Shown: positions 25,034-37,397, numbered from the stretch's first letter. The stretch: 64,000 bases of DNA from Lytechinus variegatus (GCF_018143015.1 NC_054752.1:6559216-6623215), one strand, 5' to 3'. Notes: generated by a model from the sequence alone, not told the origin. Made by a program: numbers and translations.

Positions 25034-25242
25034 TGCATCATTTGGTGATGATACCAACGCGCAATAAATACATTGCGCAACAACATCACGCGACAGGTGC
25101 ATTGTTATAATATATTGTGACGTAATTAGTAGTCCATGCAACTATTATGACGTAGAGTAAAAACGACAAATAAGTCTATCGATTCATCGGTATAAAGTAA
25201 GAAAGAAAGGTTCACTTGGTCTCAGGCGCGAAAAGGCACATT

Positions 25243-26415
25243 CATTCCGTGGGGGCGAGGGTCCCGAGACTGTAGATCAGCTTCTCTTCTCTGAGTTTGC
25301 GATCCGTCTCATTGTCGCAAGACATGGTAACGCATTCCTGTAGACCGTTGATGAAATGTCCAGGATGGTTGCAATGCGTTGCCACTGGAAGGCCAGGTGT
25401 GTTAAGTCGAATCGAACGCATGCAGGTTCTCTGTTACTTTGTCTGCCAGACGTCGTTTAGTCTCTCCGATGTATAGGCCTAAAGCTTAGAGCAGCGAGAG
25501 CATCTTACAGCATATACGACGTTTCTGGTAGTGCCCGGGGGTAGTGCACTTAAAGAAGCCTTGACGCGCCAAGTGCTTCTGGGTCCTTGGATGACATCTC
25601 CCCTCATGACGTAGGGACAGGTATTACATCTCGGCCTGTCGCATTGAGATGTACCAGGTGCATCTGTGGGTTGATCAGTCGGCAATTTGGAACGAACGAG
25701 ATGATCACGCAGAGAACGGTCTTTCCTATATGCCAGAAGTACGGGGTTGTCTCCAAAGATCTCCTTTCAAAAAGATGACAGGAACAGCTTGGCGTTGTTT
25801 TTGATTGATCTTGTGATGAGTGCAGACGTGGGATAATGAGTCATCACTAGTGGAACTCGACGACTCTTGTTGTTATTTATCTTCCCAGTCAAAGCTTCGT
25901 CCTGCGAGATCAAACTAGACCTTTGAATGGAGTGTTGAATGAGCTCCTGAGGATAGCCTCTCTTCACAAAGAAATCACCCATCTCGGCAGCCCGTTGTTT
26001 AAAACGAGCATCATAGCTGCAGATTCTAGGTAGCCTGGTCATCTGGGAGTAGGGGATCGCATTTTTACAAGCCGCTGGATGGGAGAAGTCATATGATATC
26101 AGTAGAAAGACCTAAATCTTTGAGAGAGATGGAGATGTCTAGAAAGTCCACACTGGTGCTAGAGATACAAGGCGTGAACCTAAGAGATGGATGGTAGTTG
26201 TTAGCATATGCGATGAAATCTTGAAGATCCTCCTCTGAGCTGGTGCTTATTCCAAGATAGTCATCTATGTATCGCTTTAAACAAGACAGGCTTATAGGCC
26301 CATGATATGATTGCAACATCTGCTCCTCCATGAACCCAACAAAAAGACAAGCATAAGAAGGGCCCATTTTTGTTCCCATAGCTACACCTTTATGTTGGTT
26401 GTAGGAGCGTCCATC
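25243..26415 (-). pseudogene. Penelope-like retroelement, 5'-truncated and broken
   Basis: Minus-strand translation shows, in order, a reverse-transcriptase core with GVAMGTKMGPSYACLF (about 26390-26330) and KRYIDDYLG (about 26280), a spacer with KNSRRVPLVMTHYPTSALI-like sequence (about 25850), a Cys-rich motif CDRPRCNTCPYV (about 25640), and the start of a GIY-YIG nuclease domain (VVYAVRCSRCSKL, about 25490). After a stop, GIY-YIG tail sequence such as PVATHCNHPGHFINGLQ follows in another segment (about 25385-25330). RT plus C-terminal GIY-YIG is the signature of Penelope-like elements. At least two frame breaks and the missing 5' part show it is dead. The 5' boundary abuts an AT-rich tract at 26416. 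Confidence 0.9.
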
Positions 26416-26941
26416 AAATTATATTAAATTATATATATATATACAATAATTGAGATAAACAGGATTTTTAAAGGACTATCCTTCCATGTTTAATTTTAGC
26501 GATTGATTTTTTACAATCATTTATAAAACGATATAAATGATGGACAAGTGTTTGATAGCGTACTCCTTTAACAATATAGTGGTCTATGATGTCATTATAT
26601 ACATGTACGGATCCTGCAAGCTCGTTAGTAATACAAAGGAAAAATAAAAACACTCCAGTTCTGGAAATTTTTGTTCCGAAAATTGTCTGTAACTCACAGA
26701 GCATATTTTTTTAACGAAGGAAAGTTTCTGTTATGGAGAATTTTGCTTTTGGACTCATACACCGATTTTCTGTAATTTCACAGTCTTCCTCAGTTTCAAC
26801 GATGACAAAAACCCTTTCTACTTGTGAAGATTCCGAGAGGATCACTTCACTGTCCTACAAGAAATACCCTATTTTCCGTTATTTAACAGAAATTTAATAG
26901 AGTTCTTTCTTAGTTTTTGAAAAAGAGGTTTATCAAATACG

Positions 26942-27190
26942 CATTGGGTAATTTCCAGTTCAGTGTTGACCTTTTGGTGTTGGTGTTAGGTCAATTTTTA
27001 CACGATTATTACACCAAACATAGAATGAAGATGGTCCTGAAAAGTCACTCACTGGTTGTTGAGATGTCAATAATGTGATCTGGATCAGTTTTACATACTT
27101 AGAATAGGTTTTGGAGCTAGGGGAAGCAATCCAAATTCCAACATTAGCACTAACACCACGGCCAACACATGACTTGAAATCACCCATTGT
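26942..27190. mobile_element. CATTGGGTGATTTCA MITE, copy A
   Basis: Ends are CATTGGGTAATTTC and GAAATCACCCATTG. About 249 bp. The body (GATCTGGATCAGTTTTACAT, GGGGAAGCAATCCAAATTCC) matches copy B at 35126-35366 in the opposite orientation. The frame that crosses it is not a gene. Confidence 0.85.
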
Positions 27191-27639
27191 GTTATCAAAT
27201 AGAATCAAATAGAAGAAGTGTAAATTATGTTTATAAAATGATAATTATAATCACAACATTTATTGTGCGCCATCTATATCTCGTGAACTATTCTGGGGCG
27301 CAGAGGTTATACAAAAAAGGTAGAGAAGCGGAAATGGATAACTTAGAATGTGTATTTTATTTGTGGGTGCAAGAATACATGAAAATAGCTAACATAATTA
27401 TATTGAAACATATACAGCAGATTTACCATGCGTAGAGTAAGATTTGAAAAATAATGATAATGACGACAACAACAATCGTAATACAAAGCAAAAAAGGGCA
27501 CCTACATGTCAGAAAGGGCATTTTAGTGCAGTCGGATTTTTCCACCATGAGATTATCACCTGCGTGAAGTAGATGTGCATTGTGTACTAATTAAGTTGAG
27601 CCAAGCCATTTTGAAATGATTTCTGATTGAAAAGATATG

Positions 27640-28351
27640 CAATAAGGCTCATCCGTTACGCGAGCGAGCGGTTTGAAAAAATATCAAATCTGAGGTTGTA
27701 AAACTCGCTTTTGGCCTATTATAGCCCTAATATCTGTTAAAAGGGCATCATTAATGCGAGATGTTGCAAGCATGAACCGCGAGTTCAAACTTTGAAAATT
27801 TTCACGTAATAAGATATATGTATTTTTTATATCCTGACCAGAAAAGTAACCTGTTAAGGACGGAATTTATTGACTCATGCATAGGAAACACATCTCACCA
27901 ATCAAATGCGAGCGCGAAGCGCGAACTTAAAATTTATGATATTACAACCTGAAAACTGGACATTGTAAGTATTTTTGAAACCAGGAGCAGAATGAATACC
28001 TTACTAAATAATAATTAATACGAGTGCAAAGCGCTAGCTAAAACTTTGTGATATTCCAACCTTAACACTGGACATTCTAACAATGCCCATATTCCATGAA
28101 CAGGATGAGTAACCTACTAAACATTTATTGATGCGAACGCGAAGCGCAAGCCAAAAATTGTGTGATTTCCTAACATGAAATTATTGTTTTACTTAAAAAA
28201 TAAATCGTTTTTCATTTTGAAAAAAAGGCATATTTCATTTTGAAAAAAAAGACATTTTTCGTTTTGATAAAGTGCACTTTTTTCTACGGGGGATTTTTTT
28301 GGGGGGAGGGGGGCAAGTGCCCCTCCCCTGCCCCCGGTTTCGCCGCCCCTG
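27640..28351. repeat. ~114-bp tandem repeat ending at a hAT-like terminus
   Basis: Units carry the landmark GCGAGCGCGAAGCGC or variants at about 27908, 28022 and 28136, with weaker units upstream near 27660 and 27780. Each unit has a TGATATTACAACCTGAA-like segment and ACTGGACATT. The block runs into CCCCCGGTTTCGCCGCCCCTG, whose complement CAGGGGCGGCGAAACC looks like a hAT terminus. The opposite end was not found. Confidence 0.6.
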
Positions 28352-28383
28352 ATCAAGTCTAATTACCTCCACCAAAAATAATC

Positions 28384-28665
28384 ATATTATTTTGGCACAG
28401 GTGGATCTCGCTCGACAAAGTAATCGGGGTCAGAATAACAGGTGAGGTCTAAAAAATGATATCCGAACTTTTCGCAATAACTGCGCAAAAACTTTCTACA
28501 ACGGACCAGTTCCTTACCAAATGCAAGAAAAATTGTAATGAAGAGCTGAGAGGCTATTGTCGAAAGTTGTTGGGCCGGGACAGCATCGGAATCTCTTGAC
28601 TCTGGACATTTGCAATTGTTCGTCCGGTGCAAATCTTCGGATGATCTGCTGTCTGAGTCCACCAA
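28384..28665 (-). other. Unrecognised 92-codon open frame
   Basis: A minus-strand frame of 92 codons, rich in charged residues and Cys (for example NNCKCPESRDSDAVPAQ and RKFLRSYCEKFGYHFLDLT). It is not low complexity and not obviously repeat-derived, but no family was recognised. It lies between the retroelement and the receptor gene, on the same strand as both. It could be an exon of an unrecognised gene, a decayed element, or chance. Confidence 0.2.
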
Positions 28666-29508
28666 TTTCCAACCAAAGCCTCTCAGCTCTCTATTGTGAT
28701 TTTAATTGCCTCTTCAAAGGAATCGATGCGTTGTAGAGACACTCAAAGACTATCTATTGGGTGGTCCTTTTCAGGACCAACACTAGCCCAAGAAAGATAC
28801 ATGGTGTACCGTGAAACCTACTACACTAAACTATCTATTATGTAACCAGAGTGGTGACGATCAAGGTAGATCAACAACGATCTGTAATAATTTGATACCA
28901 ATCATGATATAGAATCCGATCACCTATCGCCGAAATAGATCGACCAAGCAAAAAATATATTTTGAATTCGGTACACATGGCGCAGGGAACCCTTATTAGC
29001 AGGATCGATCAATTCTGTCGGCTTCTCTTAAAAAGATAAATCGTGTTCATTGAAAAGCTTGGGGCTATCGACAACACTTATGTTGCAATCGTGTTTGACC
29101 TACGATGGGCGTGCGGCGACTCAAAAACAGCCGTTTTTTAGAAGTTTTGTACCAGCTTCCTGTATCTGGTTCGTACAGAAATCCGTAAAGCGGCTGTCCA
29201 CGACTCGCCTTGCGGACATCACGGGGGAACGCGACTGCAGCATTAGTCTCGGTATTTGATCATTTTGGCATGTTTAAAATATTGTGCAACACGACCGTTG
29301 TCAAACAATCCTTGTTACCTTGCTCAGCTAGGATGGCCAGGCGTCGACGGAAAGTATTTTGATCTAGTTTAATTAATTAATTAAATTGATTACAGTGCAA
29401 AAGTGGGACCGTAAAGGCTGAAACAGCTGCATCCTCAAGCAAATCGTTCCAGCAGTGGGAATCTCAATTAATGATATAGCAATTATTATCTCTCTAGGCG
29501 TATGTGGT

Positions 29509-30465
29509 CTATGCTTTCATTCTGAACAATTTCTTCAAACCCTTTTGGAACTTCCGATATTTGAAGGTATAAATCACCGGATTGATACACATATTCACGA
29601 AGGCAATGTAGACAGACGCGTAGAATACTGGACCATTTAGATCAATTGGCCCACCGAGATTATAGTACAAAAATACAATCTGATTCGGGGTCCAGCAAAT
29701 TACGTACGTTATGCAGACGATAAGGAGAGTTTTTATCACGTTCTTTCGCGCCTTTTCTCGGTAGTTGGGCAAACCTGGCTCGGCGGTTGTTACGTCGGAT
29801 CGGGTTTCTGTGGATGGGTTGCCGACGTCCTCAACTCTCTGTCTCATCAGCTTTCCGATTCTGATGTAGACGTAGGCAATGATGATGAGAGGGATTACGA
29901 ACTCAACGATCACGGTTAGACAACCGATAAAACCCCTGATAAAGTTGCTTTCGTATTTGACGATGCATCGACCATCGACGTGCTGGTTGACGACCATCCA
30001 ATGGATGCCGTACCCGAAGCCAACGATCCAAGGAGCAACAGCGACTCCAGCTGCACGACGATAACTGAACTTATTGCGGTAAGCCACCGGATACATGACT
30101 GCGAAGTATCGCTCGAGTGCTAGCATGACCAGATTGTACGTCGACGAGATAATGGTCCCCCAGAATATATAACCCGAGTTCCAGAAAGAGCAGATGAAAT
30201 TGGCAGCCATCTTCTGCTTCGGTACGGCGGGATGTGGAGCGATGAACGTTATGAAAAGAAATATCGATGTCGTCATGTCGATGATGGATTGGTTGGCGAT
30301 GAAGAGGTTGGTGATGTTTCGTAGATCCTTGACGGCAATCATCACGACTAGGACAAGACCGTTGCCGATGATTCCAATGGAGCCAAGGATGGAATAGATG
30401 GCCACTGCTACAAGTCTGGACGATCCTGGGTCGGTGAGCGGAGGCGGTTCCGAAGTAATATTCAT
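29509..30465 (-). CDS. Rhodopsin-class (class A) GPCR, single exon, orphan
   Basis: A complete 318-residue seven-helix receptor of the plasma membrane. Seen features: an N-terminal N-glycosylation site (NIT, residues 2-4); TM1 with GN at 34-35 (N1.50); TM2 with D63 (D2.50); Cys92 at the top of TM3 and Cys167 in the second extracellular loop, the usual disulfide; ERY at 118-120, a variant of DRY; CWTP at 257-260 in TM6; NPVIY at 295-299 in TM7; then a short basic tail (KGLKKLFRMKA). The third intracellular loop (about 205-243) is hydrophilic. This set is what class A receptors coupled to G proteins carry. The short extracellular N-terminus fits a small-molecule or peptide ligand, but the ligand cannot be told from sequence. 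The start codon has A at -3. Intronless class A receptors are common in large lineage-specific expansions in echinoderms; no neighbouring paralogue is present in this window. Confidence 0.93.
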   Translation of the reverse strand: MNITSEPPPLTDPGSSRLVAVAIYSILGSIGIIGNGLVLVVMIAVKDLRNITNLFIANQSIIDMTTSIFLFITFIAPHPAVPKQKMAANFICSFWNSGYIFWGTIISSTYNLVMLALERYFAVMYPVAYRNKFSYRRAAGVAVAPWIVGFGYGIHWMVVNQHVDGRCIVKYESNFIRGFIGCLTVIVEFVIPLIIIAYVYIRIGKLMRQRVEDVGNPSTETRSDVTTAEPGLPNYREKARKNVIKTLLIVCITYVICWTPNQIVFLYYNLGGPIDLNGPVFYASVYIAFVNMCINPVIYTFKYRKFQKGLKKLFRMKA

Positions 30466-31272
30466 TTTTATCGTTATTCTGTAAACCTTATAAGCAGAGT
30501 ATTTCGTTGCTGAGTTGATTAACTGATTAGGATGGCGAGTATTAAGATAGTTTAATAGGTTTTCTAACTTCTCCCGGTAAGACTGTCGAAGAAACTACGG
30601 CATTACAAACTTGTGCTCATTTTGAAAAATATGAACGCTTGTAGAGCGGGATCGCATAAACTCGATTATTGTAGAATCAGTGACGATGATTTCGAACACA
30701 TGAGAGAACAGTGATCATGATGACAATGAGCTTCATCACGTGACACTGCTGAACATGAGCAAATTTCATTGCGAAGAGAATTCCATGTTTATCAGCCGAT
30801 GATTGTAAGATTGACTCGAGGGCGAGAGCGTGCATCTGATAATGAATGACAACTAGAATAGAAACTCGGCGATCGAGAAGACACTTGGCGTTGAAGAAAG
30901 CACTGTCATATTTTGTAGTCGTTCTCGCGATATGGTTTGAAAAGCGATTGCGTACGTTTAATGGGTTTACTTTGTACTGTGCTGGTTGTTGCAGAAAGGA
31001 GTTTCGTTTAAACGGGAGTCATAATATCAAACCGGTATCAAGCACAAGTCAGGAATGAGTGCTTTTGATTGGTCGAAAATCCAAGTGCTTATGAGTTTTA
31101 GAGTTAATAATAATAATGTTCCGCATTTACCCCGGTCGGATACTTGCATGCCCGCATGCAATGTATGCACCTTCTCCACTCCCTTGGGACCATTCCAACA
31201 AGAGTTCCAGGACTCAATTGCTAGGCATACTACACAGGCTTTCGCATCCTACCGGGTACCCATTTAACACCT
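30466..31272. other. Upstream of the receptor gene, nothing recognised
   Basis: This stretch would hold the 5' leader and promoter of the minus-strand receptor gene. No TATA box or clear regulatory motif stood out. The sequence is less AT-rich and less repetitive than most of the window. Confidence 0.4.
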
Positions 31273-31430
31273 GGGGCCTGTTGCATAAAGCTTTTACCTG
31301 AGCAAGCTCTGGTAAAAACTGAAAACTAAGGTTAGTCTGATCTCTGCCATTGACTTTAACACAGGGCAAAAACTCAAGGTAAAAAACAACCTGAGATTTT
31401 TCAGGTAAAAAGTTTTATGCAACGGGCCTC
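31273..31430. mobile_element. MITE with GGCCTGTTGCATAAAG end
   Basis: Left GGGGCCTGTTGCATAAAGCT and right TTTTATGCAACGGGCC are imperfect inverted repeats; inside, TTTTACCTGA pairs with TCAGGTAAAA. About 158 bp. The end type GGGCC-GTTGCA/TTTCAT is shared with MITEs at 37398, 58189 and 58339. Confidence 0.85.
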
Positions 31431-31431
31431 T

Positions 31432-31562
31432 GGGTGGAGAGTGGCACATTGAGGATTGACGCCTTGCCAAAGGACGATAAGCCATGGTGGGATTCGAACA
31501 CAAGACCCTCTGATTACAAGGCGAGTGTCAGAACCGCTACGCCGCGGCGCTTCCACTATTCT
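31432..31562 (-). mobile_element. tRNA-derived SINE
   Basis: On the minus strand the head reads GCGTAGCGGTTCTGACACTC (A-box-like) followed about 30 bp later by GTGTTCGAATCCC (B box), the internal RNA polymerase III promoter of tRNA-derived SINEs. Downstream, CCTTTGGCAAGGCGTCAATC matches the body of the SINE at 46330-46505. The cloverleaf is imperfect, so this is not read as a working tRNA. Confidence 0.75.
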
Positions 31563-32399
31563 TCCACAGAGTTGCGTTTGATTGTAATTCATTATACAAA
31601 CTGGCTTTTGTCTCAGCCACACCAAAACAACCGACTCGGTTTCGATCGATTGTACATCTATGAAAATAGCGTAATACTTCTTATTGGTCTTCATTCGGTT
31701 TCGTGGGTATGACTGAGCGTACGATATATCTAGACATTAACTACATGAAAATTATTATACGGGGGTATATCGTAACACGGCATTGAAAGGACCCTAAAGA
31801 GTTAGAATGCTGGCTCACATGAACGACTTTTAGAAAAGTATCCAGGGTTTGTGTGTTGCGATGGGACATGAAAAGAGAATGGAGCATGAGGGGGAGAGAA
31901 AGAGAGATCTCTATGGAGTGAGAGAGTAGGGAGAGAGGAAGCAAGATTGATAGAAAAAGAAAGGGGATGGAGAGCAACATGATAGATGACGACTGTAGAA
32001 GTTCATGTTAACATGCTGATCAATATTGTCAGCTATATATTCATAAATAGCAAGATATAATTATGCCTTCGTTTTAATTTAGACACCATCTGTCACTGGC
32101 GTCCGCCCAGTCTTCACGACCAAGAAAAATAAAAAAGAAGATAGAAAAGAATAGGGATAAGGGAGAACTGTGATATTATTTTCTGAATATTATGTCTAAA
32201 TCTATCATATTTTTGGTAATATAAATGTTGTTTGCTTTGCTCGCTCGCAACTTTTTTAATTTCATGCCCCCTCAAAATTTTTGGCTCATTACGTCACTTC
32301 CTTTTCTCTCTCATTCCATCATTCTTTCTGACCCTCCTCTCTCCGACAATCACTCACTTAATCTTTCCCTCTCTCACACACTCTTTAACTTCTATCCAT

Positions 32400-32592
32400 T
32401 CAGCCATCCAGCTATATTTCTCTATCTATTTATCTATCTATCTGTCTGCCTGTCTGCTTATCTATCTACCTATCTATCCATCTATCTTTCGATCTATGTA
32501 TCTATCTCTCTATCTATCTGACTATCTATCTGTCTATCTATCTTTCTCCCTCTTTATCAATCTATCTATCTGTATATCTATCTTATCTTATG
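32400..32592. repeat. (CTAT)n/(TATC)n tetranucleotide repeat
   Basis: About 190 bp of degenerate CTAT units with CTGT and CTTT variants. It creates Leu/Ser/Tyr-rich open frames on the plus strand that are not genes. Confidence 0.95.
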
Positions 32593-32804
32593 AAAGGATG
32601 ATGAAAGGAGCGATCTTTTGAATACACAAAAATGTGAAGTCCTGAACGGGCTTTCTCTGTCGCAGGCTCGCAGCACCTCTTTGGAACTAAATGCAATTAA
32701 ATCTTAGGAAAATTTATCATACAATATAATCGTTTTGATAGAGACTTTCAAACCTAATTTCAAGTCTTAGATATATTTTCTATAAGAAGCAGTTCTTGGC
32801 ATTA

Positions 32805-33125
32805 ATACACCAATTCACTCTCGTCCACTCACAACATGGTCTACCTCCATTTAGTCTGTCATTCCATTTGTCTAACATTTGGTCCAATGACCATTTGGTC
32901 CAATCATCATGTTGTCTAATCACTAGTTTGTCTATGACCATTTCGTCTCATAACCAGTTGGTCTATTATGTGTTTTATTTTCATTCATTTTACCCAATTT
33001 TAGACCAAATGGTATATGGACTAAATGGCCATTGAACCAATTGGTTATTAGGCAAAATGGTGAGTGGACGAAATAGCAATAAGACCATGTGGTAATTGGA
33101 AGAATTGGTATTGCACCAAATGAAA
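32805..33125. mobile_element. TTTGGTCTAAT-keyword element, copy 1
   Basis: Short units such as CATTTGGTCCAAT, TTGTCTAATCAC and their complements ACCAAATGG, GGACTAAATGG recur every 15-25 bp. The left half carries mostly TTGGTC forms and the right half the complements, so the whole is a large imperfect inverted repeat. A second copy is at 41615-42390. Confidence 0.75.
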
Positions 33126-33129
33126 ATAA

Positions 33130-36100
33130 ACCACAAAAAGCAGATTAATAGCAAAAAAAATTATATAAACTGTGCTTGTGCATCTTCGGCTCCCTATAAT
33201 TTTGGCATAAAATTGGACCACAAATACATTTTAACCAGAGCTCAGAATTATGATCATTAAAAGTAAAAAAAAATCTGCCAATCATCAATCAAAATAAACA
33301 AACCATCACTCTTTTTAACTATATTTCCCAGTATCTTTTAATACCATCATCCGCCGTCTCATCCATTTTTCGCAAATGGAAAAAAAAATTATAAATCTTG
33401 ACATGCTTGTCATTATAAACAATACATCTACCTGTACATAGTTATATGCAATGTTCCCACATCCCAGTGAAAGCAAACTTTTACATGGTGGTACATGGTA
33501 CAATCAACTCTTTCTTATTAGGCAATATTTTCATAAATATCAAACGATCCATTACTGTAATAACTCTTATCACATACATGTAACAGAGATATACCTTAGC
33601 ATACAGAAGGAACTTAAAATGCAGTTTAGGAAAGACTTCTTAACAGTTTAAGGAATAATCAATGGTCCATTACGGTAAAATAGAGCAAAGGAAATGTACA
33701 GAATAAGATTGCGGAAAATGGAGTTCAAGGAAAGACTTATCAAATAGTATTGTGATTGGATAAATTATATTGAAGTCCTAGCTACTGACAAAGACATTGA
33801 AAATTCATATGATTTTGCTCAAAATTAGGTAATGAACAGCAGTTTCAATAGAAGTGTGTAAATATTATCAACAATTAAAAAAAAAGGAAATTCTTAGAGA
33901 GGAGCTTCTCGGAATGGTCAAATTTTAAAATTGTTTCCTCCAAATTGACAATGATTGATAAAAGGTACTGAATGAGCAATTTTCCACACAAAACATTTTA
34001 TTTTTTGTAATTTGAATTTAAACAACCAGGAATTAAATTATGATTTTTTTCCCCTGGATATTAGCAACCTAATTCACAATATCTACACATCTGTATATCA
34101 TTACAGTATTAAGTCTCTATGGTGATAAATTCGGTGCAAAAATATTACTGCTAGAATACAATATGTGATCTTTAACACAAAACTGTATCCCTAAACAAGA
34201 CAATTCACCTCTTCTGATTAAGTATCGACTAAAAAAATATACTTCATGCAGAATGACAGTTTATTTCTGCAAATCAATTACTTGCTTAATCCAAATGAAA
34301 CATCAGTTTATTTTTCAGTCACAGTGCTTCTCTTTTGTACTTCCTTTCACTTTGCAGCATGGCTTACATGAATTTGAACATTCAATTATTTTCTTTTTTG
34401 CTTGAAAAAAGCTCATGTAATGCTAAGAAACTACATAATTCTTTCCATAAAGGGGGATACACAAAGTAGTGCTTCGGAGGGGAGACTCAACCCTACTATC
34501 CAAAAGCAATGCTTATTATTCAAGGAAATACATTGTACAAATGATAACTTTGCAGATTGGAACAAATAAGATGGCAAAGTAATTCAAAAAAAAAATAATG
34601 AGTTGTGTGTACATATTTGATACAATGTATATTTTTCATAAACAAGTAGGATTTCACAGACAGAAAGCCTTTGCAGGAACTTGCATACAAGAAAACAAGC
34701 TTGAGGCACCAATCACCAAATTTGCTCATGTGATCAAAATTTCTAAACTGTAAATATAGCTTGATTTTCATACAGTATTTTTCTGCAGTTTAAAATATGA
34801 TCTGCTGCCTTGAACACATAACGTTATATGGATGTTTAATTGAGGGTTCTGCTCACCTCTTTCTAGGCTTATTCACTGTATTTCAAATTCATCTTGCCTT
34901 TTTCACTATTAAGGAGACGCACAGCTTTATCTCTTGAATTACTGAATTTTTTTAAAATTCAAACAATAACATGGGTGGCATCCTGATGAGGATAACATAT
35001 TTTACCTCTAATAATAAAGAATCTTAATCCACAGTTCTAAGGAATGCTTGCTGTCATCATACATGTACGTATTCAATATTCATGACAGAGATAATTGACT
35101 CAATGAAATTCATTGTATGTACTCACATTGGGTGATTTCAAGTCCGGTGTTGGCTTTGGTGTTGGAAGCACAATTTGGATTGCTTCCCCTAGTTCTAAAA
35201 CCTATTCTAAGTTTGTAAAACTGATCCAGATCACATTATTGACATCTCATCATTGGTGAGTGACTTTTCAGGACCATCTTCATTCTATATTTGGTGTTAT
35301 ACTCCTGTAAAATTAACCTAACACGAACACCCAAAGGTCAACACTGAAATTGAAATCACCCATTGTGCCTTCCTTCCCATTTCATAACAAATCATTTTTT
35401 GGAAAACTTTGAACACAAGACTACACAAGTTTGTAGTTTAAATGAACTGGCAACCGGCACTCCATAAGAGAGTATGAATCGTTTAACCTATCAAGGAAAA
35501 AAAAAATTGAAGTTCTTTTGCTACCTGCAGCATGCTGTGGAAACTAGGTACTTGATTTTTACATATTTTGAAAGATATATTGGGTTTTTAAATTCAAACT
35601 CTTTTGTTATTGCAGATCTATCTTTAAGTACAAAATGTTGTTGAATACAATAGATTTGGTCTTTACAATAAAATCATACACAGATACAAAAATATCGATT
35701 AAATTTGACTAGGCTAATTTCTCAATAAACGGCCCTTGATTGGGCGGTGTGTCATTATAAATCTGTACATTATCATTATGGATGTAACACCCCTTGTAAA
35801 ATGAACACTGTAAGTAAATAAATACAATTCATTAAATGGGAATATACAGTGACTTCTTACGCTTTTAATATTGTCCATATAATAGATTCATTTCACATAA
35901 TCACTATCATATTATAGGCTAACGAGTATAAATTGTGATGTTGCAATGAATGCAAACGTCATGAATCGTTTCGAAAGTTTCAGAAGCGTGCAATGAGTCA
36001 TATTGTCACTTATCATTCAGAATGTATAGATATGCCTTGTATTAAGAAAATTATGTAAATTGCATTCAGTCCATGATCTTTTTAACTATAAGTTCTTTCA

Positions 36101-37136
36101 TTATCAGTCCGCTCATTTGTGGAGAAAGCCCATTGATCTTCTTTGCAAAAGTGAGAACCATTGTTTTTTTTTCCAATTTAGATAAATTCTGACCATTCTA
36201 CAAACTAATTTAAGACTAAAATTCCCATGTATCATCATCACTTGAGATTAATCAAATCGATTACAAACTGTTTGTGATTTAATTTCTTGTTCTTGACGCA
36301 GAACACATGCAGCTACCAATGAAGGCCATAAAATCTCTCTGTGTTATATTCATTACTATTAACTGAAAAAAGCAGGGAAATATTAATTACTAACGCCTCC
36401 CAGGGCTGTCTAAGCTATAGCTATATGTAAGCAAACAATATAGGGAATTTAGGGATGCAGAGGGAAATAATACATACTATAAAATAGAAAACACATATTC
36501 AGAACCTGTGTAAAGTTATTCATACATGTACTTAAAACATAAAATGGAATAAATCTGTGAATATAATACCCTTTGTATGTGAGTAACTAAAGAATTACAA
36601 AAATAGAATTGAGAATATATGCTTAATAGAACTTATAATGCAAAGAAAAAAAACAATATGTCACATGATTTACATCAGATATATTTTCCACTGAATGGAA
36701 TTTCTTGAAGACATTGCAGAAAATAAAGAATGCAATGCATTGTGGGGAGGATAAATCCCGTTCATGCTGCTTTAAACATAAAATATGATGAAATAAATCT
36801 CTATTGAAAGACATTTTCATATAAACATACATGTAGGATTATTAATGGAAGCAATCAAAACATAAACTGTTCTGTCATTCACAGAAATAATATGCAGAAA
36901 AAAATGTATAAAATTACATGCATTACTGTTAGCAGAGCTGAAATTATTACTCTTTGAGAAATGAACTATTTTCTGGTTTAATTCATAACCACATTGTTGA
37001 TACATGTAAATGCAAATCAGTCGCAGAAATTGTCAGTGAAGTATAGATTAATGATAAGCGTGTAGTTGGCTAATTTCTTGACCAATGGACTCACTTCCAG
37101 AAACACTATAGCCATGTACACATCTGTGTGATCTAA
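33130..37136. other. Intergenic, AT-rich, no gene seen
   Basis: About 4 kb with no recognisable exon. It contains one MITE copy (35126-35366). The lack of stacked inverted repeats over most of this stretch contrasts with the first 20 kb and could reflect a long untranslated region or an unrecognised non-coding transcript. Confidence 0.4.
35126..35366. mobile_element. CATTGGGTGATTTCA MITE, copy B
   Basis: Ends CATTGGGTGATTTCAAGTC and TGAAATCACCCATTG. The body is the reverse complement of copy A at 26942-27190 (shared GGAAGCAATCCAAATT in complement). The two copies lie on either side of the receptor gene. Confidence 0.85.
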
Positions 37137-37397
37137 ACCGTGTCTTACAAAGAGTTGGAGTAGATCATTCAACCATAACTATGGAAAGCCAGCAACATCA
37201 ACATCTAAAATGCATGTTTGTTCAAAATGTTTTAGAGATATGATGTATATTCACACATTCATTGTTTCTTGACGATTCAGTATGCTCCTCCTTTTTTTTA
37301 CAAAGATATTATACAAATATCCTGTAGGAAAAATTATGACAATGATGGCTTTCCATATAGTTCAGGTTGATTGGATCAGTCACAAGTCTTTAAAAAA
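37137..37397. mobile_element. TCTTACAAAGAGTT MITE, copy 1
   Basis: Starts GTGTCTTACAAAGAGTTG, contains ACTATGGAAAGCCAGCAAC, and ends CAAGTCTTTAAAAAACAGGG. Same family as 40587-40858 and 43119-43462, whose ends are GGGCCC-type plus CTTACAAAGAG. It abuts the next MITE. Confidence 0.75.

Noticed and set aside
31490..31560. Possible tRNA gene on the minus strand
   Set aside because: Same reasoning: tRNA-like head followed by a SINE body shared with other copies.
32225..32621. Leu/Ser/Tyr-rich frames of about 100-130 codons
   Set aside because: They are mostly the (CTAT)n repeat.
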